Part shown: positions 50,033-59,386 of the stretch, piece by piece | Layout: each line of letters opens with the position of its first letter | Numbering within the stretch: the stretch's first letter is position 1 | NCBI GenBank assembly: GCA_016866355.1 | Contig: VGMN01000006.1 | Span: forward strand, 1-64,000 | Reading direction: 5' to 3' | DNA: 64,000 nucleotides | Source of the DNA: Bacteroidota bacterium | GTDB lineage: Bacteria; Bacteroidota; Bacteroidia; Chitinophagales; Chitinophagaceae | Position numbers and translations under genes: made by a program | The notes under the pieces: model-generated | The model's database searches: none | What the model was told of the DNA's origin: nothing | The model's input: only the letters and a program-made list of their open reading frames with translations

Positions 50033-51193
50033 TCAGGATTCTACAGAAGTTTTATGTCTACCACTAATGTAGATAGCCAGCGCTATACCGGTAAAAAAAA
50101 GTAATGTTGAAATCACTTCAGCCTGGGTGGGTCGAAAACCGAAGAAATCAAGTTGATTATTAACCCTGATTTTTTCTATAATAAACCTTTCTAATCCATT
50201 GAATATCAAATACAATGAGAAAACATAGCCACTCATTTTCAAATACTTTTTTGAATAGAATAAGACAAAAGATAGAAGTATCGAAACAACGGATTCATAC
50301 AAAGATGTAGGGTAAACACCCGCAGGCAATGCATTACAATAAGGGCCTTCGCAACCGGCAATTGGTACTCCTGCCTCTATTACGTTATGGGGATACGTAT
50401 AAGCCCAAGCCCAGTCTGGTAGGAAAAACGGCTTTGAGGTAAGTTCACTAACAATTCCCCAGTCACCGTCACCTGAAAGATGGCAGCCCAACCTGCCAAC
50501 TCCATAAGCTAACATTAGACCTGGCGCAATAGCATCACTTAAGTTTAAAAAACCCATCTTATGCTTTTTAGCAAATATGGCTATGGCAATTGCAGCACAA
50601 ACAAGGCCTCCATACATAGTTAAGCCAGCTGGAGAAAATAAATAATCAGCGGGTCGGGTTAAAAAGTCAGTCCAATTTTCAAAAATGTCAAACAATTTGG
50701 CACCTGCTAATCCAAATACTAGCGCTAATAATGTAATGTCCCCCACCCGATCCTCTGGCCAAACTCTAATTATTCTCTTCTCAGGCTTCTCTAACTTTTG
50801 CTTTTCTTTTTCTCTCCATTTAATAACTCCAAAAAATAAACCAACTAAAATTCCTAGAGGAAGATTCCCCTGTCCAGAGAAAATAAAACTTGGCGGGTCA
50901 ACGATCTCCTCATTGGCTAAAAAGAATAATGCCAATAATTTAAACCCAAGCAGGAAACCAAGTATGAAATTGAAAAGAATGTCTTGTAGACTGGCGGGCT
51001 TGCCAACAATAATGGTAGTTTCTTCAGGGACAAATAGTCCTTGTTTACTTTTTCTTCTCAGCTCATAATTAAGCGTAGTAGCTGCAGCACCAAAAGCAAT
51101 GGCAACAAAAAAACCAAACGTATTGAAAAAACGTAAAAAGGGCAATTCAACCCCCATCAAATCCTTGAAGGCATAATAGAGGTTAGGGTACAT
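50033..51193 (-). CDS. lgt: Prolipoprotein diacylglyceryl transferase
   Basis: A 386-residue inner-membrane enzyme that attaches diacylglycerol to lipobox cysteines. The signature region AYGVGRLGCHLSGDGDWG with its essential Arg, and the later LFYSKKY...GLERFIIEKIRVNN segment, identify it. It is about 100 residues longer than E. coli Lgt: an extra polar and membrane region (about residues 45-150, including REKEKQKLEKPEKR) separates the first helix from the rest, as often seen in Bacteroidota. Substrates in this window include the FKBP, serine hydrolase and DUF4249 lipoproteins. It lies 6 bases downstream of the bacilliredoxin gene. Confidence 0.9.
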   Translation of the reverse strand: MYPNLYYAFKDLMGVELPFLRFFNTFGFFVAIAFGAAATTLNYELRRKSKQGLFVPEETTIIVGKPASLQDILFNFILGFLLGFKLLALFFLANEEIVDPPSFIFSGQGNLPLGILVGLFFGVIKWREKEKQKLEKPEKRIIRVWPEDRVGDITLLALVFGLAGAKLFDIFENWTDFLTRPADYLFSPAGLTMYGGLVCAAIAIAIFAKKHKMGFLNLSDAIAPGLMLAYGVGRLGCHLSGDGDWGIVSELTSKPFFLPDWAWAYTYPHNVIEAGVPIAGCEGPYCNALPAGVYPTSLYESVVSILLSFVLFYSKKYLKMSGYVFSLYLIFNGLERFIIEKIRVNNQLDFFGFRPTQAEVISTLLFFTGIALAIYISGRHKTSVES

Positions 51194-51199
51194 ATTGTA

Positions 51200-51616
51200 T
51201 TAATTACAATGTTGCTGAAAAGAGGCAATCAAATTCTCTGCAATCGCTTGCGCAGATCTACCTTCAATCATATGACGTTCAATGTAATGAACTAATTGTC
51301 CATTTTTAAATAGGGCAATAGCAGGAGAAGAAGGTGGATAAGGAAGCAAATGTTCGCGAACGGCTTTCACAGCTTCTATATCAAAACCAGCAAAGCTGGT
51401 TGTTAAAAAGTCAGGTTTTTTTTCGCTTGCAGATACAGCCATCAAAACACCAGGGCGAGCGGTACCGGCAGAACAACCACAAACTGAATTAATCACAACT
51501 AGTGTAGTACCATCCTTTTTTAATTGATCATGAACTTCACTTGCGGAAAGTAGTTCAGCAAAACCACTTTCAGTCAATTCTTCCTTCATAGGAATTACTA
51601 TTTCAGCAGGATACAT
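51200..51616 (-). CDS. Bacilliredoxin (BrxA/BrxB, YphP family)
   Basis: A 138-residue thioredoxin-like protein with the family active site VINSVCGCSAGTARPG (CGC, about residues 46-50). MYPAEIVIPMKEELTESGF and YIERHMIEGRSAQAIAENLI are also diagnostic. In Bacillus these proteins remove bacillithiol from S-bacillithiolated proteins; a similar role is inferred here, which implies bacillithiol or a related thiol. Transcription probably starts at a perfect -7 box 19 bases upstream and continues into lgt. Confidence 0.9.
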   Translation of the reverse strand: MYPAEIVIPMKEELTESGFAELLSASEVHDQLKKDGTTLVVINSVCGCSAGTARPGVLMAVSASEKKPDFLTTSFAGFDIEAVKAVREHLLPYPPSSPAIALFKNGQLVHYIERHMIEGRSAQAIAENLIASFQQHCN

Positions 51617-51635
51617 ATTTTAAATTTTAGAAGTG

Positions 51636-51643
51636 CAAAGATA
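51636..51643 (-). promoter_or_regulatory. Bacilliredoxin-lgt operon -7 promoter element
   Basis: The minus strand reads TATCTTTG, a perfect TAnnTTTG, 19 bases before the bacilliredoxin ATG. Confidence 0.5.
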
Positions 51644-51806
51644 AAAAAAAGTGAAGACATGAACCGATATTTCCATTAAGCAGCTTTAAGAGAACTTTCA
51701 CAAATTACAGCGTTATTTTTCGAAATATTTTTAAACCAAAAGCGTCTATTCTTTGTCTATAAAATTAAGAATCTCTTTCTCATAAGCAGTTGGTTTTGGT
51801 TTACCG

Positions 51807-51836
51807 CCCCTCGTTTCCACGAGGGGTTATTTTTTG
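51807..51836 (+). terminator. Intrinsic terminator facing plus strand with no plus-strand gene upstream
   Basis: A perfect 8-bp GC-rich stem (CCCCTCGT at 51807-51814, ACGAGGGG at 51819-51826) is followed on the plus strand by TTATTTTTT. The minus strand has no T-tract after the hairpin, so it is not a normal terminator for the cytochrome c gene, whose stop codon abuts the stem. The 190 bases upstream on the plus strand contain no gene; a short RNA could end here. Confidence 0.75.
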
Positions 51837-52252
51837 CTAGACAATTGCTTTCTTAATTGTAAAACTTCTTGTGCTGAAACAGCAGTTGATTTATTTCCAA
51901 AATTTGTTCGGATATAGGATAATACAGCCGCAATCTGTTGGTCTGTTAGAAATGAGAATGAAGCCATTGGGTTATAATACTCTTCATCATTTACAACAAT
52001 AGGCTCATTGAGACCCTGAAGCAATATGGTTATCAATCTCTTTTTGTCTCCTGTAACATAACTAGTAGAAATTAAAGAAGGTGTCATGCGTGGTACTCCC
52101 CCACCATCTGCTTGATGACAGGACATGCAATATTGCTGATATACCGTTGCCCCGATACTAGATTTGGGGGATTGATTTCCTTGGCTGTAAGCAGTGGATG
52201 ATAAACACATCCAAAAAATTGCAATTGAAATCACACGTAGCATAGGACTCAT
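51827..52252 (-). CDS. Class I cytochrome c, exported
   Basis: A 141-residue protein with a signal peptide (VISIAIFWMCLSSTAYSQG) and one haem-c site QYCMSCHQADGGG (CxxCH). The haem methionine ligand is probably in YYNPMASFSFLTDQQIAAVL. It is a periplasmic electron carrier. Its ATG overlaps the stop of the upstream dehydrogenase gene by 4 bases, so the pair are co-translated, suggesting the cytochrome accepts electrons from that enzyme. Confidence 0.88.
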   Translation of the reverse strand: MSPMLRVISIAIFWMCLSSTAYSQGNQSPKSSIGATVYQQYCMSCHQADGGGVPRMTPSLISTSYVTGDKKRLITILLQGLNEPIVVNDEEYYNPMASFSFLTDQQIAAVLSYIRTNFGNKSTAVSAQEVLQLRKQLSSKK

Positions 52253-53490
52253 TTTGAAGGGTAACTAATTTTCCAAACCCAACCACGAACATCATCACTT
52301 ACTAGCAAAGAGCCATCAGGAGCTTGTGCTAGTCCGCAGGGCCGGTGCTTCGCTTCTCTCGGACTCATTATCTTATCCTTTCCAGTAAAACCATCAGCAA
52401 ATATTTCCCATTCTCCTGTGGGTAATCCATTTTTCATTGGGACAAAAACAACGTAAAATCCTTCTTGAAATTCAGGATTCCTATTCCAGCTTCCATGAAA
52501 AGCTATAAATGCACCATTTCGGTAACGTTTGGGGAATTGTAAGCCAGTATAAAATAAAAGTGCATTGGGTGCCAAATGACCTGGGAATCCCATTAAAGGT
52601 TCGATTGCATCAGGGGCCCCTTCTTTGATGCCATCTCCACCAAACTCCGGAGAAAGTATCTTCTTTTTCTTGAATTGATCCCAATAGGCGTAAGGCCACC
52701 CTGCATCCTGTCCTTTTTTAAGACGATAGAAAGTTTCTGCCGGTAACTCTGCGCCTGCTTTGGCATCGTAAAGCTGCGGGAAGTGTTGAAATAGTAAATC
52801 ACGGCCATGCACAGTCACGAAGAGATCATTAACTTCATTATTCCAGTCTAACCCAACCACATTTCTGAGTCCTGTAGCATAACGTACCCCTTGAGCATAT
52901 GTTTGGTCTAGCGAGGAGGCTGAAAATTGCCATATACCCCCGGCAGAGTCTAAAATTGGGCAGGGCATACTTCCAGGAGAACCGGCCTTCCTATCTTCGA
53001 CCTGACAGATATTTGATGGAGCGCCAATGTTTACATAAATATTTCCGGCATTATCTAACGTAATAGACTTAGAGGCATGCTGTCCCTTATCTACCAAACC
53101 ATACACTAGCCTACCAGGCGCAGTTGGATTAATTGGCTGAAAATCGGCATCAAGTGCATAACGAAAAATTGCATTATTTGAGGAGGCATAAAGAAAATGG
53201 TTTTTTACTGCAATTCCAGTACCAATATAATTTCCAAAAAGTAGGCTATCCTCATAAACTCCATCCTGATTAAGATCCCGTAATCTGACTATACCAAATC
53301 CATTACGCAATCTTTCTAACTTCAAATAGAGTGTGCCATTGGGAGCTATGGCAATATGTCTCACCCTTCCCTGCTCTTGCGTAACAACCTGCGAAGTGAA
53401 TCCACTGGGGAGTTTTAGCGCAACCGCATTTTGCGCAGTTACAAAAAAACTAATTTGAAGAGAAAGGAGTAGTAGAACTATATTTTTCAT
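52249..53490 (-). CDS. PQQ-dependent sugar (sorbosone/glucose) dehydrogenase-like protein
   Basis: A 413-residue exported beta-propeller protein. The signal peptide is IVLLLLSLQISFFVTAQN; the propeller shows VRHIAIAPNGTLYLKLERLR, ITLDNAGNIYVNIGAPSN, ATGLRNVVGLDWN, AHRPCGLAQAPDGSLLVSDD and AFHGSWNRNPE, typical of the glucose/sorbosone dehydrogenase family. Such enzymes oxidise sugars in the periplasm using PQQ, passing electrons to a cytochrome, here probably the one encoded 4 bases overlapping downstream. No PQQ synthesis gene is in the window, and cofactor and substrate remain inferred. Confidence 0.82.
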   Translation of the reverse strand: MKNIVLLLLSLQISFFVTAQNAVALKLPSGFTSQVVTQEQGRVRHIAIAPNGTLYLKLERLRNGFGIVRLRDLNQDGVYEDSLLFGNYIGTGIAVKNHFLYASSNNAIFRYALDADFQPINPTAPGRLVYGLVDKGQHASKSITLDNAGNIYVNIGAPSNICQVEDRKAGSPGSMPCPILDSAGGIWQFSASSLDQTYAQGVRYATGLRNVVGLDWNNEVNDLFVTVHGRDLLFQHFPQLYDAKAGAELPAETFYRLKKGQDAGWPYAYWDQFKKKKILSPEFGGDGIKEGAPDAIEPLMGFPGHLAPNALLFYTGLQFPKRYRNGAFIAFHGSWNRNPEFQEGFYVVFVPMKNGLPTGEWEIFADGFTGKDKIMSPREAKHRPCGLAQAPDGSLLVSDDVRGWVWKISYPSK

Positions 53491-53499
53491 TTTTAAAAA

Positions 53500-54897
53500 T
53501 TAGTACCCTAATATTTTCAACATGCTTTGCGCAGTTTGCTGTTTTGCATACATCCAATCAACCAATTTACCGTTCTTGTCATGCCCTACTATCACATGCT
53601 TGGGAGAAGGTATCAAGCAATGCTTAATACCCCCATACCCGCTGATTTGATCCTGATACGCACCGGTATGAAAGAAGCCTACATAAAGCGGTTCTTTGGT
53701 CCCATTTGTTTTAGGAAGAAAAACTTCATTAATGTGCTCCTCTGAGTCATAATAATCATGGCTATCGCACGTAACTCCTCCTAGAACAACCCGTTGATAA
53801 TCTTGGTCCCATTTGTTGACAGGAAGCATCAAGAATTTTTCACCAATACCCCAAGTGTCTGGAAGTGTGGTAATAAAAGAAGAATCAATCATGTACCAAG
53901 TCTCACGATCATTTTGCACTTTCTCGGCGGTTACACTAAAAATGTGTGCCATACTTTCTCCAACTGTAAAGCTTCCGAATTCTGTAAAAATGTTTGGCAT
54001 GGGTACTTTGGCCTTCTTGCATGCCACCTTAATGTTACGTACAATTTCATTGATCATAAATTGGTAGTCATATTCAAATCCCAACGAATGTTTGATGGGG
54101 AATCCGCCACCAATATTAATAGAATCTAATTCAGGACAGATTTTCTTCAGTTGACAATATAGATTGACTACTTTATTCAGCTCACTCCAATAATAGATAT
54201 CGTCTTTAATTCCTTTATTCAAGAAAATATGCAACATCTTTAATTGGAACTTACTTTCATACCCCTCAATACGATCCACATAGAATTCTAACACATCTTT
54301 TGCACGAATACCCAGCCGAGAAGTATAAAAAGGAAAATTGGGTTCTTCCTCAGCTGCAATTCGAATACCTAATTTGAAGGGGACTTTTACGGAATGTGCG
54401 TAATCTTTTAATTCTTCCTTATTATCCAAAACAGGAATAACATTGGTAAACCCACTATTCAGCAGCTGGGCTATTCTTCTTGTATACCCTTTTTGCTTAA
54501 ATCCATTACAAATGATAAAGGTTTCCTTATTGATTTTTTTCTTAACATACAACTTTTTGATGATTTCAATATCGTATGCATAAGAAGTCTCTAGATGAAT
54601 TTCGTGCTTGAGCGCCTCTTCCACCACAAAACTGAAATGAGAACTTTTTGTACAATAACAATAATGATATTTCCCCTCGTATTTATGCTTCTTGAAAGCA
54701 GCTGCAAACATGGACTTAGCCTTACGAATCTGTGAACCAATCTTAGGTAAATAAGTCAATTTAAGAGGTGTGCCATGTTTTGCTATAAGCGCACGCAAGT
54801 TTAAGCCATTAAAGTATAGATTACCATCTTCAACCTCAATTCCTTCTTGCGGGAAATTAAAAGTTTGCTTTACAAGGTCTAAATACGAGTTAGTCAT
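53500..54897 (-). CDS. speA: Biosynthetic arginine decarboxylase, PLP fold type III
   Basis: A 465-residue enzyme making agmatine from arginine for polyamine synthesis. The N-terminal barrel has the PLP-lysine region KYHYCYCTKSSHFSFV and later SINIGGGFPIKHSLGFEYDY (phosphate-binding GGG); the C-terminal part contains VTCDSHDYYDSEEH, with the Cys expected at the active site. It is shorter than E. coli SpeA (658), matching the compact Bacteroidota form. The ATG at 54897 is used: the longer frame begins 32 codons upstream in poor sequence next to the dnaK terminator. It follows dnaK on the same strand but has its own intergenic space. Confidence 0.88.
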   Translation of the reverse strand: MTNSYLDLVKQTFNFPQEGIEVEDGNLYFNGLNLRALIAKHGTPLKLTYLPKIGSQIRKAKSMFAAAFKKHKYEGKYHYCYCTKSSHFSFVVEEALKHEIHLETSYAYDIEIIKKLYVKKKINKETFIICNGFKQKGYTRRIAQLLNSGFTNVIPVLDNKEELKDYAHSVKVPFKLGIRIAAEEEPNFPFYTSRLGIRAKDVLEFYVDRIEGYESKFQLKMLHIFLNKGIKDDIYYWSELNKVVNLYCQLKKICPELDSINIGGGFPIKHSLGFEYDYQFMINEIVRNIKVACKKAKVPMPNIFTEFGSFTVGESMAHIFSVTAEKVQNDRETWYMIDSSFITTLPDTWGIGEKFLMLPVNKWDQDYQRVVLGGVTCDSHDYYDSEEHINEVFLPKTNGTKEPLYVGFFHTGAYQDQISGYGGIKHCLIPSPKHVIVGHDKNGKLVDWMYAKQQTAQSMLKILGY

Positions 54898-54972
54898 TTC
54901 GGTGCCTGATTGGTGGGTTAAAAAGTAAAACGGCACAAAACTATTCTTTTTAGAAGTATAGCAGGCAAATAG

Positions 54973-55007
54973 ATAAAAAAAAGGCCTATCCAATTGGACA
55001 GGCCTTT
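54973..55007 (-). terminator. Intrinsic terminator of dnaK
   Basis: On the minus strand an 8-bp stem (AAAGGCCT and AGGCCTTT, 54980-54987 and 55000-55007) encloses a second palindrome TCCAATTGGA and is followed by eight T residues, starting 18 bases after the dnaK stop. Confidence 0.92.
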
Positions 55008-55025
55008 CATGGTCTAAAAGTCAGC

Positions 55026-56915
55026 TTATTTTACTTCTTCAAAAGGCACATCAGTTACATCTTCAGTGGGCTGCGTTCCTCCGTCAGGCTGTGCGCCAGG
55101 CTGAGGATTTCCCTGTGTGGCTTTATACATGTCCTCGCTAGCAGCTGTCCAAGCTGTATTGAGAGCCGCTAAATGAGCATCTATCCCTGCCAAATCCTGT
55201 GCTTTGTGCGCCTCTTTTAATTTTTCTGCCGCCTGCTCAATCACTGATTTTTTATCAGCAGGAATCTTATCTCCATATTCTTTCAACTGTTTTTCAGTTT
55301 GAAAAAGTAAAGAATCAGCTTGATTCAGTTTATCAACTTTATCGCGTTCTGCTTTGTCTGTAGCTTCATTTGCCTTGGCTTCAGCCTTCATACGCTCTAC
55401 TTCATCTTTGCTCAAACCTGATCCAGCCTCAATATGAATCTTTTGTTCCTTACCGGTTCCTTTATCTTTTGCAGTTACATGCAAAATTCCGTTTGCGTCG
55501 ATATCAAAAACTACTTCAATTTGAGGAACGCCGCGTGGAGCTGGGGGAATTCCATCCAGATTGAATATTCCAAGACTCTTATTGTCTTTAGCCATACTGC
55601 GTTCGCCCTGTAATACGTGGATTTGCACTCCAGGTTGATTATCACTAGCTGTAGAGAAAACCTCAGATTTTTTAGTTGGGATAGTAGTATTAGCAGGAAT
55701 CAATGTGGTCATTACAGCTCCCATTGTTTCTATACCCAAGGAAAGTGGAGTAACATCCAGCAACAACACATCTTTCACTTCACCTGTGAGTACAGCACCC
55801 TGTATACCTGCTCCGATGGCAACCACCTCATCAGGGTTAACCCCACGGTTTGGTTTTTTACCAAAGAATTTCTCAACAATTTCCTGAACTTTTGGAATAC
55901 GTGTAGATCCACCTACCAAAATAACTTCATCAATTTGTGAAGTAGAAAGCCCCGCATCTTTTAATGCTGCTTCACAGGGTTTTAAACAGCGAGCAAAAAG
56001 CGTATCGGCCAATTGCTCAAAACGAGCACGGCTTAATTTTTTTACCAAGTGCTTTGGAACACCGTCCACTGCTGTGATATAAGGAAGATTTATTTCAGTC
56101 TCTGCTGAGGAACTCAACTCAACCTTGGCTTTTTCAGCTGCTTCTTTCAAGCGTTGTAGCGCCATTGGATCTTTACGAAGATCAATGGATTCTTCTTTTT
56201 TGAATTCATCCGCTAACCAGTCCATGATAACTTTATCAAAATCATCTCCACCTAAGTGCGTGTCTCCATTGGTGGACTTTACTTCAAATACCCCATCTCC
56301 AAGTTCCAGAACTGATATATCAAAAGTTCCACCTCCCAAGTCAAAAACTGCTATTCGTTTATCTGTTTGTGCTTTGTCTAATCCATACGCAAGCGCTGCT
56401 GCAGTAGGCTCGTTCACAATCCTGCGAACATTTAAGCCAGCAATCTCACCAGCTTCTTTGGTAGCCTGACGTTGTGCATCATTAAAGTAAGCTGGAACCG
56501 TAATAACAGCTTCAGTAACTTCTTGACCTAAATAGTCTTCAGCAGTTTTCTTCATTTTTTGAAGTACCATTGCGCTTATTTCCTGTGGAGTGTACAAGCG
56601 GCCTTCGATATCTATACGTACTGTGTTATTATCACCTTTTGCCACTTTATAACTCCAATGCGTAATTTCTTCACCAACTTCATCAAAACGGCGTCCCATG
56701 AAACGCTTCACAGACGCAATGGTATTTTGAGGATTGGTAATGGCCTGACGTTTGGCAGGATCACCAACTTTACGCTCCCCATTTTTCAAGAAGGCTACAA
56801 TGGAGGGGGTAGTTCTGCGCCCTTCATCATTTGCAATCACAACTGGCTCGTTACCTTCCATTACAGAAACGCAACTATTGGTTGTACCAAGGTCTATTCC
56901 AATTATTTTTCCCAT
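55026..56915 (-). CDS. dnaK: Chaperone protein DnaK (Hsp70)
   Basis: A 629-residue Hsp70. The ATPase domain begins [20 protein letters not shown] and shows [41 protein letters not shown] and [13 protein letters not shown]. The substrate-binding domain follows ([18 protein letters not shown]-like, [20 protein letters not shown]), and the C-terminus ends in the conserved PFEEVK. It folds and disaggregates proteins with DnaJ and GrpE, which are not here. The 114-base upstream gap has three TTTTG(T/A)C copies (56976, 56985, 57005) but no perfect -7 box. A strong terminator follows. Confidence 0.97.
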   Translation of the reverse strand: MGKIIGIDLGTTNSCVSVMEGNEPVVIANDEGRRTTPSIVAFLKNGERKVGDPAKRQAITNPQNTIASVKRFMGRRFDEVGEEITHWSYKVAKGDNNTVRIDIEGRLYTPQEISAMVLQKMKKTAEDYLGQEVTEAVITVPAYFNDAQRQATKEAGEIAGLNVRRIVNEPTAAALAYGLDKAQTDKRIAVFDLGGGTFDISVLELGDGVFEVKSTNGDTHLGGDDFDKVIMDWLADEFKKEESIDLRKDPMALQRLKEAAEKAKVELSSSAETEINLPYITAVDGVPKHLVKKLSRARFEQLADTLFARCLKPCEAALKDAGLSTSQIDEVILVGGSTRIPKVQEIVEKFFGKKPNRGVNPDEVVAIGAGIQGAVLTGEVKDVLLLDVTPLSLGIETMGAVMTTLIPANTTIPTKKSEVFSTASDNQPGVQIHVLQGERSMAKDNKSLGIFNLDGIPPAPRGVPQIEVVFDIDANGILHVTAKDKGTGKEQKIHIEAGSGLSKDEVERMKAEAKANEATDKAERDKVDKLNQADSLLFQTEKQLKEYGDKIPADKKSVIEQAAEKLKEAHKAQDLAGIDAHLAALNTAWTAASEDMYKATQGNPQPGAQPDGGTQPTEDVTDVPFEEVK

Positions 56916-57029
56916 TATTCAATTTTTAATACTAACCACTACGCAACTCCTATGCCGATTCAAATAGAGGTGTAATTTTGTCAGTTTTGACTGGAAAAAG
57001 GCAATTTTGACGTAATTAAGGGGTGAAAA

Positions 57030-57539
57030 TCAACAATTTGTCTGCTTTTTCTTGGATTTAAAAGAGAAATTACGTTGGGCCACATAACTGAAAGTAACTA
57101 CTATTAATACAGTGGTAATCTGCGCAATCAGCGCTTGCCAGTTTAAAAGTTCCACTAAAATTTTAAGCAGGAGATAATTCAAAAAAAGATTGAATAGACA
57201 GATCATCAAGTAACGAAATAGCTGAACCCTGGTCCTTAAAAAAGAATTGTCGAAAACCACATAACGTGCAAAATAGAAGCCAACAGGAAAAGTTACAATA
57301 AAAGAGCCGAAAAGACTAGCAGTATGCGCTTTGAAGGCATAAAACCCGAGGTCCAACACGATTTCTTTAAAGAGGTATTGATAACAGCCAAAATAAACGA
57401 AAAGTCCCAAGAAAGTATTAACCCCACCAGCAACCAAATACCGAAACGTTTGCAATGATATAAACCGATGAAATAAAGGATGCAAAAAATCTATAACACA
57501 ACAAAAACCTGCAGCAACTTTTTCCAACAAGTGGTTCAT
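57030..57539 (-). CDS. GtrA family membrane protein
   Basis: A 169-residue protein with four predicted transmembrane helices (RYLVAGGVNTFLGLFVYFGC, a second near residue 68, RYLMICLFNLFLNYLLLKI and ITTVLIVVTFSYVAQRNFSF). The pattern FRYLVAGGVNT at the start and the closing YVAQRNFSFK identify GtrA, proteins thought to flip lipid-linked sugars for cell-surface glycan modification. No glycosyltransferase is adjacent. The ATG at 57539 is preferred over one at 57575, which lies within the divergent promoter region of argS. It is convergent in order with dnaK (same strand, upstream). Confidence 0.85.
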   Translation of the reverse strand: MNHLLEKVAAGFCCVIDFLHPLFHRFISLQTFRYLVAGGVNTFLGLFVYFGCYQYLFKEIVLDLGFYAFKAHTASLFGSFIVTFPVGFYFARYVVFDNSFLRTRVQLFRYLMICLFNLFLNYLLLKILVELLNWQALIAQITTVLIVVTFSYVAQRNFSFKSKKKQTNC

Positions 57540-57561
57540 AGTGCGCAAAGTAATCGAAACC

Positions 57562-57593
57562 TTTAAAAATGACAAATGGGACCTTTACCTTTG
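57562..57593 (+). promoter_or_regulatory. argS promoter
   Basis: TACCTTTG at 57586-57593 is a perfect -7 element, with TTTA at 57562-57565 a weak -33 candidate 20 bases upstream. The box lies inside the longer argS reading frame (ATG at 57569), supporting the ATG at 57608. Confidence 0.55.
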
Positions 57594-57607
57594 TAAAGAT
57601 CCAACAT

Positions 57608-59383
57608 ATGCTACTACAACAAACAATAAAAAATATTCTGGCACAGGTTATTCAAGATGCACTTCGTATTTCAATAACCGAGAACGAACTAGTCATTCAA
57701 CGTACAAAAGAAGAATTTGAGGGCGACTACACCTTAGTATTGTTTGGATTAGTTAAAAAATACAAGCTCAATCCTGAGCATATTGGTAAGTCAATAGGCG
57801 ATGCTTCTTGCGAAAAACACAGTAATCTTTTTAAATCCTATAACTTACTCAAAGGGTTTTTAAACTTTTCCTTACAGGATCACTGTTTGCTTGACTTTCT
57901 TACTGCCACCTACTCAAACTTGCAGTTTGGAAATGCCCCGGATAACAAAAAGCTGGTGATGGTTGAGTATTCTTCTCCAAATACCAACAAACCCCTTCAC
58001 TTAGGTCATTTACGAAATATATTTCTAGGATGGAGCATTGCAGCGCTGTTAAAGGAAAGAGGGTATAATGTGACTAAAAGCTGTGTAGTCAATGACCGTG
58101 GTATTCACATCTGTAAAAGCATGATTGCTTGGCAGCTTTTTGCAAATGGCGCTACCCCCACAACAGTTGGACAAAAAGGTGATCATTTTGTTGGCGACTA
58201 CTATGTGAAATTTAATGAGGCACATAAAAAACAAATAGAAGAAGGAATTACTGCCGGACTTACCAAAGAACAGGCCGAGAAAGAAGCGCCGATTATGAAA
58301 GCGACGCAACAATTATTACAAGATTGGGAAGCGGGTAACCCAGATGTGTTAGAACTGTGGAATCGAATGAACCAATGGGTTTATAAGGGATTTGATGAAA
58401 CCTATCGTGAAATTGGCGCTGACTTTGATAAAACATATTACGAAAGCAAAACGTACCTCCTAGGCAAGAAATTTGTGGAGCAAGGATTAAAAGATGATGT
58501 ATTCTTTAAAAAGGAAGATGGAAGTGTTTGGATAGATCTAACACCTGAGGGCCTTGACGAGAAGCTGGTACTACGGAAAGATGGCACTTCAGTTTACATC
58601 ACGCAGGACCTGGGATTAGCTGAACAAAAGTTTCAAGAATATCAATATGAGAAAAGTATTTATGTGATAGCTGATGAGCAAAACTATCACATGAAAGTAC
58701 TTCAACTCATTTTGCAAAAACTAAAAAAACCGTATGCTAACGGTATTTATCATTTGAGTTATGGAATGGTTGAGTTGCCCAGCGGCAGAATGAAAAGCCG
58801 AGAAGGCACAGTAGTGGACGCAGATGACTTGGTAGCCGAGATGATAGCCGTGGCACGAGCAAAAACAGAAGAGTTGGGAAAAGTGAAAGATTTCAATCCA
58901 GCTGAATTGAATAAACTCTACCATACACTGGCCTTGGGGGCATTAAAGTTTTATTTACTTCGAGTGGACTCCAAGAAAAAAATGATATTCAACCCACAGG
59001 AGTCTATCGATTTTCAGGGATTCACGGGTCCGTTTATTCAATACACGTATGCGCGTATTCAATCAATTCTAAGAAAGGAAGGCCCTGCAGCATCGCAACC
59101 GATTGAAAGTAAGTTAGAGAAAGAAGAAAGAGAGCTATTACTTTCATTGGAACTATTCCCATCCATCCTAGACCAAGCAGTTAGTGAACATAATCCCTCT
59201 GTAGTTGCCTTATATATTTTTACAATAGCAAAACTATTTAACTCATTCTACACGCAGCACTCAATTATTAATGCAACTTCTATGGCATCCAGACAACTTC
59301 GCTTAAGAATTGCTGCCCTTACCGCCATTGTTATTCAAAGATCCATGTCACTGCTTGGTATAGAAGTGCCAAATAGAATGTAA
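57608..59383 (+). CDS. argS: Arginyl-tRNA synthetase
   Basis: A 591-residue class I synthetase charging tRNA-Arg. The HIGH motif appears as HLGH in SSPNTNKPLHLGHLRNIFLG (about residue 125) and KMSKS as GRMKSREGTVV (about 395). The N-terminal additional domain for D-loop recognition and the C-terminal anticodon-binding DALR domain (FTGPFIQYTYARIQSILRK onward) are both present. Start choice: the ATG at 57608 leaves the promoter box upstream. The gene is divergent from GtrA and ends 3 bases from the convergent glgB. Confidence 0.96.
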   Translation: MLLQQTIKNILAQVIQDALRISITENELVIQRTKEEFEGDYTLVLFGLVKKYKLNPEHIGKSIGDASCEKHSNLFKSYNLLKGFLNFSLQDHCLLDFLTATYSNLQFGNAPDNKKLVMVEYSSPNTNKPLHLGHLRNIFLGWSIAALLKERGYNVTKSCVVNDRGIHICKSMIAWQLFANGATPTTVGQKGDHFVGDYYVKFNEAHKKQIEEGITAGLTKEQAEKEAPIMKATQQLLQDWEAGNPDVLELWNRMNQWVYKGFDETYREIGADFDKTYYESKTYLLGKKFVEQGLKDDVFFKKEDGSVWIDLTPEGLDEKLVLRKDGTSVYITQDLGLAEQKFQEYQYEKSIYVIADEQNYHMKVLQLILQKLKKPYANGIYHLSYGMVELPSGRMKSREGTVVDADDLVAEMIAVARAKTEELGKVKDFNPAELNKLYHTLALGALKFYLLRVDSKKKMIFNPQESIDFQGFTGPFIQYTYARIQSILRKEGPAASQPIESKLEKEERELLLSLELFPSILDQAVSEHNPSVVALYIFTIAKLFNSFYTQHSIINATSMASRQLRLRIAALTAIVIQRSMSLLGIEVPNRM

Positions 59384-59386
59384 GAT

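Noticed and set aside
56559-56975. 138-codon plus-strand frame antisense to the start of dnaK
   Set aside because: Covers the conserved dnaK ATPase start; no recognisable protein and residue composition is atypical.
56976-57012. Three TTTTG(T/A)C copies upstream of dnaK as a heat-shock operator
   Set aside because: The motif is short, AT-rich and matches no known heat-shock element such as CIRCE; noted only in the dnaK entry.
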